Assembly: GCF_001553785.1 (NCBI RefSeq)
Contig: NZ_LOJP01000002.1
Span: forward strand, 482,627 to 521,873
DNA from: Actinoplanes sp. TFC3
GTDB lineage: Bacteria > Actinomycetota > Actinomycetes > Mycobacteriales > Micromonosporaceae
DNA: 39,247 nucleotides
Direction of reading: 5' to 3'
The position numbers and the translations under genes were made by a program. Shown piece by piece: positions 1 to 7,891 of this stretch. Position 1 is the stretch's first letter. Every line of letters begins with the position of its first letter. The notes below the pieces were generated by a model, which did not search any database, was not told the DNA's origin, and saw only the letters and a list, made by a program, of their open reading frames with translations.

Positions 1-269
1 CTCCCCACCCGCGGCAAATCCGGCTCAATCACCACCTCGTGCAACCGCCCCGACGTGATCCGTCCAGCCGCCCGCCGCCAAGGGCTCAGCCCCAGCCAGT
101 ACCCCCGAGGCGTCCGCGAGACCTCCCCTCGGAAGCTGTACCCATTCACCGTGACCAGCACCGCTGCCCGACCGCCGCCCAGGTAAGAGCCCACCTCGTC
201 CGGGATGTCGAATCCGGCGTTGTGGCGTAGTTCGGCTCGGAAGCGGGTGCCGGATTGGAAGGGGTTCAT
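1..269 (-). CDS. DUF1905-family protein, 3' end cut by window edge
   Basis: The reverse strand is open from an ATG at 267-269 to the window edge with no stop, giving about 89 residues. The translation begins MNPFQSGTRFRAEL and continues with GFDIPDEV, LVTVNGYSFRGEV, an RRAAGR stretch and LHEVVIEPDLPRV. This is the compact beta-barrel pattern of the DUF1905 family: an F..P.E core, a V.VTVNG strand, and an E.D.P.R end. DUF1905 proteins are small; some carry an extra C-terminal YdeI/OmpD-associated segment, which would lie outside the window. No clear ribosome binding site precedes the ATG. The gene is divergent from the membrane protein beginning at 332. The function of the family is unknown. 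Gene reality is likely; the exact start is moderately certain. Confidence 0.6.
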   Translation of the reverse strand, partial: MNPFQSGTRFRAELRHNAGFDIPDEVGSYLGGGRAAVLVTVNGYSFRGEVSRTPRGYWLGLSPWRRAAGRITSGRLHEVVIEPDLPRVG

Positions 270-331
270 GGTCGGATCATGGTGGGCGGGGGTGGTGGGG
301 CGCGACTGCGTGCGGGTGCCGCAGTTTGGAC

Positions 332-730
332 ATGACGCAATATGGACAGAAGGGCCTGGTGCGGCGAATTCTCATGATGGTGACGGCGGTGGTGTTCTCG
401 GCCGGGCTGGCCTCGCTCACGCAGGGCGGAACCCGGGCCGCGATCCTGGCGGGCTGGATCGTGGCCGCCTGTCTGGTGGGTGGGGTGGTGATCGGCCTGG
501 TGCTGCGCAAGGGGCCGATCGGACGCGGCGAGCGTAGCCCTCAGTTGGTGCTGGCCGGCAAGCTGATGTTCCCCCTGCTCGTGGCGTTGGTAGCGTTACT
601 GCTCTGGCGTCCCGGGGTCGTGGAACCGCTGCGCACCGGTCCCTTCCTCGTCTGCACCTTCATCACCGCCGGGCTGATGATGGTGGTCGGCCGGATGGGC
701 GAGGAGCCGGCCGTGCAACCGCGCCGCTGA
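332..730 (+). CDS. Small four-helix membrane protein, hypothetical
   Basis: This is a 132-residue protein if it starts at the ATG at 332; a TTG two codons upstream is the alternative. Four hydrophobic segments can be read: about residues 10-30 (ending AGLASL), 36-58 (rich in A, V, I), 72-92 (LMFPLLVALVALLLW) and 102-122 (FLVCTFITAGLMMVVG). The loops are short and carry R/K on the side expected to be cytoplasmic. No family is recognised and no motif suggests transport or enzyme activity. Its last 135 bp overlap the 3' end of the convergent sugar kinase gene, so one of the two C-termini may be mis-called. The four evenly spaced hydrophobic stretches argue that this frame is really translated. 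Confidence 0.6.
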   Translation: MTQYGQKGLVRRILMMVTAVVFSAGLASLTQGGTRAAILAGWIVAACLVGGVVIGLVLRKGPIGRGERSPQLVLAGKLMFPLLVALVALLLWRPGVVEPLRTGPFLVCTFITAGLMMVVGRMGEEPAVQPRR

Positions 731-1603
731 AGCCGCATCCAGGTCCAGAAACCGCCGCAGCGCCAGCCAAGCAGCCCCAGCAGCCGGATCCCGCGAGGTG
801 AGCGCCGACGGCAGCGCCGCGAGAACGCCCGACCGCACCGGAGTCGGGTTGGTGAGCAGGCTCCCGGCCAGCACCACCGGGCCGTCCAACGGGCCGAGTT
901 CGTCAAGGGTGGCAACGAGCCGCTCGGCCCCCTCCAGCGTGATGCGTTTGGCCTGGGGATCGTCCAGCGTGCACACCAGCGGCGCCAATCCGGCGAAGGC
1001 GGCCGGGCTCTGGCGACCGGCCCACAGCACAAGTTCGTCGCTCGAATTCACGCCGGCGTACTCCGCCACCGCGGTCACAAGCGGGCCGCCATCGTCATAG
1101 AACCTTGCCACCGCCCGTACGGCCTGAAGTCCCAGCCACAGCCCGGAACCCTCATCGCCGAGCAGCCACCCGAGCCCGTCCGCGGTCCGGGCGATCTGCC
1201 AGCCGGTGATGCGCGCGGCCACGGCACCGGTGCCCGCGATCAGCACCGCGCCGTCTGCCGCGCACGTTCCCGAGGCGAAGGCGGTGACGGCGTCGCCGGC
1301 CATCTCGATCGGGCAGGTCAGGCCCAGGGCCGACCACTGCTCGTCGAAGGCCGCCGCGACTTCGGGGGAGGACAGCACCGCGAACCCGGCGACGCCGACG
1401 ACGCCGCCGATCACCTGGGCCGGGTCGAGGGTGCCGAGGGCGGCGCGCACCGCCGTACCGATGGAAAGGGCTGCTGCTGTTGCGCCGGAAGCCGTGGGGT
1501 TGCCCGCGCCCGCGCGCCCGCGCCCGACGATGGTGCCGTCGGCAGTGGACAGCACCGCTCGCGAACTCGTCCCACCGGCGTCCACGCCCAGTACGAGCAT
1601 CAT
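596..1603 (-). CDS. BadF/BadG-type N-acetylglucosamine kinase
   Basis: This 335-residue ASKHA-fold kinase of the BadF/BadG/BcrA/BcrD family probably phosphorylates N-acetylglucosamine at O6 after import. Visible motifs are phosphate-1 DAGGTSSR (residues 8-15), phosphate-2 AGTGAVA (123-129), GDEGSGLWLG (149-158, typical of GlcNAc kinases) and an adenosine-type VVLAGSLL around residue 245. Two ATGs lie in tandem; the first is at 1601-1603. It is divergent from the RpiR regulator across a 68-bp promoter region and lies next to the ngcEFG importer, which supports an amino-sugar substrate. The C-terminal tail of about 35 residues (HPADHHHQ onward) goes beyond the usual family length and is antisense to the membrane protein gene. 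Kinase family is near certain; exact substrate is inferred. Confidence 0.85.
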   Translation of the reverse strand: MMLVLGVDAGGTSSRAVLSTADGTIVGRGRAGAGNPTASGATAAALSIGTAVRAALGTLDPAQVIGGVVGVAGFAVLSSPEVAAAFDEQWSALGLTCPIEMAGDAVTAFASGTCAADGAVLIAGTGAVAARITGWQIARTADGLGWLLGDEGSGLWLGLQAVRAVARFYDDGGPLVTAVAEYAGVNSSDELVLWAGRQSPAAFAGLAPLVCTLDDPQAKRITLEGAERLVATLDELGPLDGPVVLAGSLLTNPTPVRSGVLAALPSALTSRDPAAGAAWLALRRFLDLDAASAARLHGRLLAHPADHHHQPGGDEGADEEGTGAQRFHDPGTPEQ

Positions 1604-1632
1604 GACGCAGATCGAAACATAGAAAGTAGTTG

Positions 1633-1661
1633 TTGACTAGACGTTGAAACGGTCGTAATTT
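1633..1661 (+). promoter_or_regulatory. Sigma-70-like promoter of the RpiR/ngc operon
   Basis: TTGACT at 1633-1638 and TAATTT at 1656-1661 are separated by exactly 17 bp. The predicted transcription start is near 1668, only a few bases before the GTG at 1672. GTTGA occurs twice here, at 1632-1636 and 1643-1647, 11 bp apart and overlapping the -35 box. That is a reasonable place for autoregulator binding, though the operator assignment is speculative. Confidence 0.6.
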
Positions 1662-1671
1662 TCATCGCCAA

Positions 1672-2616
1672 GTGGAATCGATGAAAAGGACGACCACCGT
1701 GACGGGTGAGAGTGGCGGGCTGCTCGGGCGGCTGCGCATCGAGGGGCCGACCATGCCGGAGGCTCTGGCGAAGATCGCCGAGACCATCCTTGGCGACCCG
1801 GAGACGGCTGCGCACGCGAGCATCGTCGACCTCGCCGAACGATCCGGTACGTCCACCGCAACGGTAACCCGGTTCTCCCGCGCGCTGGGCTTCAAGGGTT
1901 ACGCCAACCTGCGCGTCGCCGTGGCCACCGAGACCGGGCGCGCCGAACAGGCCCGGTGGGAGACCGACATCAGCGGTGACATCACGCCCGACGACCAGGT
2001 GGAAAAAGTCCTCGACATCATCACCGCTGCGGACACCCGGGCGATCCAGGCCACCGCGTCCGGGCTGGACACCGATGCCATCGAGCGGGTGGCCGCCGCG
2101 ATCGCCGCGGCCGGCCGGGTGGAGATCTTCGGGCTGGGCAGCAGTGGCACGGCCGGCAGCGAGATGGCGTTCCGCCTCGAACGGATCCGGGTGCCGGTGC
2201 GCTACCGGGCCGATACGCATACTGCGCTGACCAACGCGGCGCTGCTCGGGGCCGGGGACGTGGCGATCAGTTTGTCGCACTCCGGTCGTACCCGGGAAGC
2301 CATTGAAATGCTCGCCGAGGCCTCCGACCATGGCGCGCTGACCGTTGCCGTCACCTCGTTCGCCCGCTCTCCGCTGGCCGAGGTGGCCGACGTCGTGTTC
2401 ACCACCTCGGTGCATGAGACCACGTTCCGGCTGGCGGCGTTGTCCGCGCTGCACTCCCAGCTGCTGATCCTCGACCTCATCTATGTAGCCGTCGCGCAGC
2501 GCACGTTCGAGCGCACCGCCGAAGCGTTCGAGCTGACCGTTCGCGCGGTCGACGCGCACCGCGTGCCGGACTCACCCGCCAACCGCAAGCGAGCACGGAG
2601 GGAAAAGCCGCTGTGA
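1672..2616 (+). CDS. RpiR/MurR-family transcriptional regulator with SIS domain
   Basis: A 314-residue regulator. The N-terminal HTH_6 domain covers about residues 25-100, with the recognition region near SGTSTATVTRFSRALGF (58-74). The C-terminal SIS domain covers about 138-275, with GLGSSG (154-159) and SLSHSGRT (200-207), which bind sugar phosphates. RpiR-family proteins typically sense a phosphosugar. It heads an operon with a SIS enzyme and the ngcEFG importer and is divergent from a GlcNAc kinase, so GlcNAc-6-P or a derivative is the probable ligand (inference). The start is GTG 1672 or ATG 1681. The promoter places the transcript start almost on the GTG, and neither codon has a good Shine-Dalgarno. 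The stop overlaps the next start by 4 bp (GTGA, 2613-2616), indicating translational coupling. Confidence 0.9.
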   Translation: MESMKRTTTVTGESGGLLGRLRIEGPTMPEALAKIAETILGDPETAAHASIVDLAERSGTSTATVTRFSRALGFKGYANLRVAVATETGRAEQARWETDISGDITPDDQVEKVLDIITAADTRAIQATASGLDTDAIERVAAAIAAAGRVEIFGLGSSGTAGSEMAFRLERIRVPVRYRADTHTALTNAALLGAGDVAISLSHSGRTREAIEMLAEASDHGALTVAVTSFARSPLAEVADVVFTTSVHETTFRLAALSALHSQLLILDLIYVAVAQRTFERTAEAFELTVRAVDAHRVPDSPANRKRARREKPL

Positions 2617-3362
2617 GCATCTCAAGCGCCGACTATGTCGAGGCGATCCGCGAGGCAATCGACCGCGTCGGCACCACCCAGGGCGACCTGGTGGGCCGCG
2701 CCGCCGATCTGCTGACTGCCACGTTGCGAGCCGGCGGGGTGATCCAGGCGTTCGGCTGCGGGCACTCCGAGGCGCTGGCGATGGAGATCGCCGGACGCGC
2801 CGGCGGCCTGGTGCCGACCAACAAGATCGCCCTGCGGGACATCGTGCTGTACGGCGGGCAGCCGGCCTCCGCGCTGACCGACCCGGAACTCGAGCGCACC
2901 CCGAGCGTGGCCCACCGCCTGTACGAACTGGCCCCGATCAAGCCCGACGACGTGTTCATCATCGCCAGCAACTCCGGCGTCAACGGCGCGGTCGTCGAGA
3001 TGGCCCAGCTCGTCAAGCAGCGCGGGCACGCGCTGATCGCGATCACCTCGCTCACCCACTCCGCCCGTGTGGAGTCGCGGCACGAGAGCGGGCTCAAGCT
3101 CACCGACCTGGCCGATGTCGTCCTGGACAACGGTGCCCCATATGGCGACGCGACGCTCGACTACGGCACGGGTGCCGTGGGCGCGGTCTCGTCGATCACC
3201 GCGGCCTTGCTGGCCCAGCAGATCGTCACCGAAGTGGTGGCCCGGCTGCTGGACCTGGGCGAGACGCCGCCTGTCTACCTGTCCGACAACGTGCCGGGCG
3301 GGCGTGAACACAACAAACAGCTGGAAGCCCGGTACGCCGGTCGCATCCGGCGTTCCGCTTAG
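2613..3362 (+). CDS. SIS-domain sugar-phosphate enzyme (UPF0309-like)
   Basis: A 249-residue single-SIS-domain protein of the UPF0309 / sugar isomerase-domain group. It has GCGHSEA (residues 48-54) and the phosphosugar loop SNSGVN (119-124). A second conserved block includes LTDLADVVLDNG and ends LSDNVPGG. It is translationally coupled to the RpiR gene and sits 9 bp before ngcE, so it belongs to the amino-sugar operon and most likely acts on GlcNAc-6-P or a related phosphosugar. From memory, a Streptomyces SIS protein of this type (SCO4393, named NagS) was reported as a GlcNAc-6-P dehydratase; whether this protein is its orthologue cannot be decided here. It lacks the extra C-terminal part of MurQ etherases (about 300 residues). 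Family is sure; reaction is open. Confidence 0.8.
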   Translation: MSISSADYVEAIREAIDRVGTTQGDLVGRAADLLTATLRAGGVIQAFGCGHSEALAMEIAGRAGGLVPTNKIALRDIVLYGGQPASALTDPELERTPSVAHRLYELAPIKPDDVFIIASNSGVNGAVVEMAQLVKQRGHALIAITSLTHSARVESRHESGLKLTDLADVVLDNGAPYGDATLDYGTGAVGAVSSITAALLAQQIVTEVVARLLDLGETPPVYLSDNVPGGREHNKQLEARYAGRIRRSA

Positions 3363-3371
3363 GGAGGGCCC

Positions 3372-4760
3372 ATGTCCCCGACCAGAAGAAACCTCTTGCT
3401 CAGTGCCGCGGCACTGCCATTTCTGTCAGCCTGCGTGACCAACAGTGGTGACGACGACGATCGCGCCGCCGGCAACACCGGCACCAAGAGCGCCGACAAC
3501 CCCCTGGGGGTCAAGGCCGATGCCCCGCTTGAGGTCGTGATCTTCAAGGGTGGGTACGGCGACGACTACGCCAAGAACGCCGAGGCGCTCTACACCAAGA
3601 AGTACGCCGGGGCCAAGATCGACCACCAGGGACTGCAGAAGGTCGGTGAGGCGCTGCAGCCGCGCTTCGTGGCCAACACGCCCCCCGACGTGGTCGACAA
3701 CACCGGCGCCAGCCGCCTCGACATCGCCACCCTGGTCTCGGCCAAGCAGGTCACCGATCTGACCTCTCTGCTGGACGCCCCGAGCTTCGACAACCCGGCG
3801 GTGAAGCTGCGCGACACGCTGCTGCCCGGGGTGATCGAGGACGGGACGTTCGACAACGTGCCGCAGACGCTGAACTTCACCTACACCGCCTGGGGCATCT
3901 GGTACTCCAAGAAGCTGTTCGACGCCAAGGGCTGGGCGTACCCGAAGACCTGGGACGACATGCTCGCGCTGTGCGAGACCATCAAGGCGGCCGGCGTCGC
4001 GCCGTGGACGTACCAGGGCAAGTACCCGGAGTACATCAACGACCCGCTGCTCAGCATGGCCGCCAAGACCGGCGGGCTCGAGCTGGTCAAGGCCGTCGAC
4101 AACCTGCAGCCCAACGCCTGGAAGGCCCCCGGACTGATCTCGGCCGCCGAGGCGTTCGCCGAACTGGCCGCCAAGGGCTACATCATGTCCGGCTCCGAGG
4201 CGCTGTCGCACACCGAGGCGCAGGCCGCGTGGTGCCAGGGCAAGGCCGCGTTCATCCCGTGCGGCTCGTGGCTGGAGAGCGAGCAGAAGGGTGTCGCCCC
4301 GGAAGGCTTCGACATGGTGATGGGCACGGTGCCCTCACGCACCACCTCGGACCAGCTCAAGGCGACCGCGATCCAGGCGGCCAGCAGCGAGTCGTTCCTG
4401 GTGCCCTCCAAGGCCAAGAACCCGGCCGGCGGCATGGAGTACCTGCGGATCCTGTTCTCCCAGCAGTCGGCCAAGGCGTTCGCGCAGACCGCCGGCACGC
4501 TGCCGGCCGTCGCGGGGGCCACCGACGGGCTGACGCTGTCCAGCGGGTTGGGCTCGGTGCGGGACGCGGTGAAGGCTGCGGGGACGGAGACCTTCACCTA
4601 CCGATTCCGTACGTGGTACGCCCCGCTGGCCAAGGCCGTTGACGACGCCACCGGCGAACTCGTCAACAAGCGCAGCACCGCGGCGCAGTGGGCGGACCGG
4701 ATCCAGAAGGCGGCCGACTCGCTCGCCAAGGATTCCTCGGTCAAGAAGTACACCCGCTGA
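3372..4760 (+). CDS. ngcE: NgcE-type GlcNAc/chitobiose-binding lipoprotein
   Basis: A 462-residue extracytoplasmic solute-binding protein of a carbohydrate ABC importer. The signal region has an RR pair at residues 5-6 followed by LLL, a possible Tat-type signal, and ends in the lipobox LSAC with Cys at about 21. The mature part follows the NgcE pattern closely: NPLGVKADAPLEVVIFKGGY, LQPRFV, PPDVVDN, GIWYSKKL, YPKTWDDML, PWTYQGKYP, KAAFIPCGSWLESE, FLVPSKAKN and a closing WYAPL block. NgcE of Streptomyces binds N-acetylglucosamine and N,N'-diacetylchitobiose. A strong AGGGAGG precedes the ATG. Its stop overlaps the permease start (ATG at 4760). No ATPase gene is in the operon, so it probably shares an MsiK-type ATPase encoded elsewhere. 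Confidence 0.88.
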   Translation: MSPTRRNLLLSAAALPFLSACVTNSGDDDDRAAGNTGTKSADNPLGVKADAPLEVVIFKGGYGDDYAKNAEALYTKKYAGAKIDHQGLQKVGEALQPRFVANTPPDVVDNTGASRLDIATLVSAKQVTDLTSLLDAPSFDNPAVKLRDTLLPGVIEDGTFDNVPQTLNFTYTAWGIWYSKKLFDAKGWAYPKTWDDMLALCETIKAAGVAPWTYQGKYPEYINDPLLSMAAKTGGLELVKAVDNLQPNAWKAPGLISAAEAFAELAAKGYIMSGSEALSHTEAQAAWCQGKAAFIPCGSWLESEQKGVAPEGFDMVMGTVPSRTTSDQLKATAIQAASSESFLVPSKAKNPAGGMEYLRILFSQQSAKAFAQTAGTLPAVAGATDGLTLSSGLGSVRDAVKAAGTETFTYRFRTWYAPLAKAVDDATGELVNKRSTAAQWADRIQKAADSLAKDSSVKKYTR

Positions 4761-5668
4761 TGCGGCACGGTCGGTGGCGGTTCCTGGCCGGGGCGCTGAT
4801 ACCCGCGCTGGTGCTGCACGTCGTGTTCGTGCTGTCGCCGTACGCGCAGGCCTTCTACCTGTCGCTGACCGACTGGACGGGCGTTGCGGGCGAGGCGCAC
4901 TTCGTCGGGGCGGACAACTATGCCCGCCTCGGCGGAGACTCGCTGTTCCTGGACGCCGTTCGCAACAACGCGCTGATGCTCTTGCTGGTGCCGCTGATAA
5001 CCATTGCGCTCGGCCTTTTCCTGGCGAGCATGCTGCACATCGGTGGAAAGGGCGGCACCCGCGGGATCAAGGGCTCCGGGGCGTACCAGATCATCTATTT
5101 CTTTCCGCAGTTGCTGTCCCTGGTCGTGGTCGGGGTGCTGTGGAGCTTTGTTTACAACCCGAACACCGGTCTGCTCAACGGCGCGTTGCGGGGGATAGGG
5201 CTCGACGGGCTGGCGAAATCGTGGCTGGCTTCGCCCTCGCTCGCTCTGCCCGCGGTGATGGCGGTGCTGATCTGGTCGTCGGTGGGCTTCTACGTGGTGC
5301 TGTTCAGCGCGGCGATCGACGGCATTCCCAAGGAGCTGTTCGAGGCGGCCCTGCTCGACGGCGCCGGTGGTTGGGCGACCTTCACGAACGTGACCTTCCC
5401 CCTGGTACGAGAAAGCGTGCAAGTCGCGTTCGTCTACCTCGGAATTGCCGCGCTTGACGCCTTCGCCGTGGTGCAGGTGATGACGGTCGGCCCCGGTGGC
5501 CCGGACGGCGCCACCGAGGTCATCGGGCTCTCGCTGTACCGCAACGCCTTCCAGTACGGCAAGTTCGGCTACGCCTCAGCCATGGGCGTCGCGCTGTTCT
5601 TCGCCACCCTCACGCTCGCTGTGATGGCGTTGCGCAGCAGCCGGTCCTCGAAGGTGGAAATGGCATGA
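4760..5668 (+). CDS. ngcF: NgcF-type ABC importer permease
   Basis: A 302-residue membrane permease of the MalF/UgpA class. The first hydrophobic segment follows the short leader MRHGRWRF, and about six transmembrane helices are readable. The cytoplasmic EAA loop reads EAALLDGAGGWATFTNVTFP at about residues 195-214 and is the contact site for the ATPase subunit. The start is ATG 4760, sharing one base with the ngcE stop; a longer reading frame upstream would run back through ngcE and is rejected. The stop overlaps the start of the second permease by four bases (ATGA). Gene order binding protein, permease, permease matches ngcEFG. Substrate is inferred from NgcE. Confidence 0.85.
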   Translation: MRHGRWRFLAGALIPALVLHVVFVLSPYAQAFYLSLTDWTGVAGEAHFVGADNYARLGGDSLFLDAVRNNALMLLLVPLITIALGLFLASMLHIGGKGGTRGIKGSGAYQIIYFFPQLLSLVVVGVLWSFVYNPNTGLLNGALRGIGLDGLAKSWLASPSLALPAVMAVLIWSSVGFYVVLFSAAIDGIPKELFEAALLDGAGGWATFTNVTFPLVRESVQVAFVYLGIAALDAFAVVQVMTVGPGGPDGATEVIGLSLYRNAFQYGKFGYASAMGVALFFATLTLAVMALRSSRSSKVEMA

Positions 5669-6537
5669 CCCTCTCGCTTTCCCGCTCCCGGGTCATCCGG
5701 CCGCCCGCGCCCCAGCGGTCGTTGCGGACCTTCCCGGTGCACCTGGCCATGCTCGCCTGGGGTGTGGTGACCGCGCTGCCGTTGATCTGGGCGATCATCA
5801 GCTCGTTCAAGACCGACAACGAGATCCTCAATGATCCGTGGTCGCTGCCCTCCTCGCCGCAGGCCGGCAACTGGGCACGGGCCTGGAGTCAGGCGAGCAT
5901 CGGCCGGTATTTCTTCAACAGCGTGATCGTTGTCGGGGGCGCGCTGCTGCTGACCATGCTGCTCGGTGGGCTGGCCGCCTATGCCCTGGCGCGCTATGAG
6001 TTCCGGGGCAACCGGCTCATCTACTACACGTTCGTCGCCGCGATGTTCTTCCCGGTGTTCCTGGCCCTGGTGCCGCTGTTCTTTGTCGTGCAGCAACTGG
6101 GGCTGCTGGGGACGTACCAGGGCTTGATCCTGGTTTATGCGGCCTATGCCATTCCCTTCACCGTTTTCTTCCTGCACTCGTTCTTCCGATCGTTGCCCGG
6201 CGAAGTGGCCGAGGCCGCGTTCATGGACGGTTGTTCGCACGCCGGAGTGTTCTTCCGCGTGATGCTCCCGATGGCCCGGCCCGGCATGGTCGCCGTGGGC
6301 ATCTTCAATTTCCTCGGGCTCTGGAACCAGTACCTGCTCCCGCTGGTTCTCAATCCCGACCCGGACCGGTACGTCCTGGCGCAGGGTTTGGCCGCCCTGT
6401 CGGTCAGCCAGGGCTACCGCAGCGACTGGAGCGGTTTGTTCGCCGGCTTGACCATCGCCATGCTGCCGGTGCTCATCGCTTATGTCGCGTTTCAACGGCA
6501 CATCCGCGCCGGGATGACCGCCGGCGCGGTCAAGTAG
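5665..6537 (+). CDS. ngcG: NgcG-type ABC importer permease
   Basis: A 290-residue MalG/UgpE-class permease with six hydrophobic segments. The EAA loop is EAAFMDGCSHAGVFFRVMLP, near residue 185. It pairs with the preceding permease in a heterodimeric channel that receives sugar from the NgcE lipoprotein. It starts at ATG 5665 inside the ATGA overlap, so it is translationally coupled to ngcF. It ends 28 bp before the secreted GH16 gene, which therefore is probably in the same transcript. Confidence 0.85.
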   Translation: MTLSLSRSRVIRPPAPQRSLRTFPVHLAMLAWGVVTALPLIWAIISSFKTDNEILNDPWSLPSSPQAGNWARAWSQASIGRYFFNSVIVVGGALLLTMLLGGLAAYALARYEFRGNRLIYYTFVAAMFFPVFLALVPLFFVVQQLGLLGTYQGLILVYAAYAIPFTVFFLHSFFRSLPGEVAEAAFMDGCSHAGVFFRVMLPMARPGMVAVGIFNFLGLWNQYLLPLVLNPDPDRYVLAQGLAALSVSQGYRSDWSGLFAGLTIAMLPVLIAYVAFQRHIRAGMTAGAVK

Positions 6538-6554
6538 GTCCATTCCCCCCATTT

Positions 6555-6559
6555 GGAGG
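6555..6559 (+). promoter_or_regulatory. Ribosome binding site of the GH16 gene
   Basis: GGAGG lies six bases before ATG 6566. It fixes the start of the secreted hydrolase so that the protein opens with its signal peptide. Confidence 0.75.
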
Positions 6560-6565
6560 ACCCGC

Positions 6566-7891
6566 ATGCGCAAATCTTTGGCTCTGGCAGGGGCAGTCAC
6601 CCTGCTGAGCACGCTGGCGGTCTTCGCCGGCGCCCAGAGCGCGTCGGCCGCAGACTGCGGTTACCTGTTCGACGACTTCAACTACAGTTCCTCCGCCGAC
6701 GCCAACCTCACCGCTCACGGCTGGACCCCCCGCAGCTATCAGGGCGGGCCCGGCGTTGCGGGTGCCACCTGGTCCCCGAACAACATCACGTTCCCCACCG
6801 CCAACGGCCAGAAGGTCATGCAGCTGCAGTCGTCCACCGACGGCACAGCCTCCGGCACCCAGCACTCCGAGCTCTACAGCACCCAGAAGCGCTTCTGGGA
6901 GGGCACGTACGCCAGCCGGGTGCGCTTCACCGACACCCCGGTCACCGGCAACGACGGCGACCACATCAACGAGACCTTCTTCACCATCAGCCCGCTGGCC
7001 TACGATCGCGATCCGACGTACAGCGAGCTGGACATCTCCGAATACCTGCCCAACGGCGGCTGGGGTGAGACCGGGCCGATCAACTACCAGACGACCTGGT
7101 ACACCTACCAGAACGAGCCCTGGTTCGCCGACAACGTGCACTCCGAGCAGCGCAAGTCGCTGGATGGCTGGCACGACCTGGTCGTCACGGTCGGCAACGG
7201 GCACGTCATCTACTACATCGACGGCGTGCAGGTCGGCGACCACTCGGGCAAGTTCTACCCCCGGCAGTCGATGACCATCAACTGGAACCTGTGGTTCATC
7301 GACCTGGCCACGCACACCGGCGGCACGTCGACGTACGTGCAGCAGGTCGACTGGCTGCTGTTCGCCAAGAACCAGGTGCTGACCCCGGCGCAGGTCGCCT
7401 CGTCGACGGCCGCCTACCGCTCGGCCGGCACCTCGTTCACCGACACGGTTGCCTCCGGCAGCGGCTGCGGCAACCCGACCAACCCGCCGCCCCCCGGGCC
7501 GCGCTACCCCGCCTGGACGCGCGCAGGCCACGCCGCCGTCCCCCGAGAACCCGCAAGGCCGCCCGATCTTCACCCCGGGCAAGGCCACGGTGGGTCGCGC
7601 CCCCCGCCCGGCCGACACGCCACACCGCACCGACACGCCGAAAACCCCGCTGGACGCCACCAAGATCGATGCCCCGGCAATAGACAACATTTCCGGTACG
7701 TCCAAAGCCCCGCACCAGCCGGAAAGGCCGGCCCTGGACGCCACCATGCGAGGCGCCGGCTCGGTCCTGGGATCGTTCACAGCCGCCGAAGTAGCAGCAG
7801 CCCGCCGGCGCTCCTCAACGCAGCAGCCGCCGGCTCAGCCTTCAGCTCCCGCAGCGGCGATCTCTCCCGGCGGGTCGGTCTCGGCTCCTAG
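6566..7891 (+). CDS. Secreted GH16-like glycoside hydrolase, frame lost after about residue 311
   Basis: The N-terminus is a signal peptide (MRK, hydrophobic core, cleavage near ASA/AD at about 29-30). Residues about 32-270 form a concanavalin-like GH16 domain. The catalytic signature ELDISE (E154, D156, E159) matches the E-x-D-x-x-E arrangement of GH16, followed by several Trp-rich sugar-facing strands. A Pro linker, NPTNPPPPG, ends near residue 311 (base about 7499). Downstream the frame gives Arg/His/Pro-rich nonsense up to the stop at 7889-7891, while good coding potential moves to another frame. The natural C-terminus, probably a carbohydrate-binding module, is therefore missing. Being the last gene of the ngc operon, it may release oligosaccharides for import, though GH16 usually cuts beta-glucans or galactans rather than chitin. 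Confidence 0.75.
   Translation: MRKSLALAGAVTLLSTLAVFAGAQSASAADCGYLFDDFNYSSSADANLTAHGWTPRSYQGGPGVAGATWSPNNITFPTANGQKVMQLQSSTDGTASGTQHSELYSTQKRFWEGTYASRVRFTDTPVTGNDGDHINETFFTISPLAYDRDPTYSELDISEYLPNGGWGETGPINYQTTWYTYQNEPWFADNVHSEQRKSLDGWHDLVVTVGNGHVIYYIDGVQVGDHSGKFYPRQSMTINWNLWFIDLATHTGGTSTYVQQVDWLLFAKNQVLTPAQVASSTAAYRSAGTSFTDTVASGSGCGNPTNPPPPGPRYPAWTRAGHAAVPREPARPPDLHPGQGHGGSRPPPGRHATPHRHAENPAGRHQDRCPGNRQHFRYVQSPAPAGKAGPGRHHARRRLGPGIVHSRRSSSSPPALLNAAAAGSAFSSRSGDLSRRVGLGS

Noticed and set aside
1632..1645. DasR-type (dre) operator before the RpiR gene
   Set aside because: TGACTAGACG only partly resembles the ACTGGTCTAGACCAGT-like site and lacks its palindromic arms.
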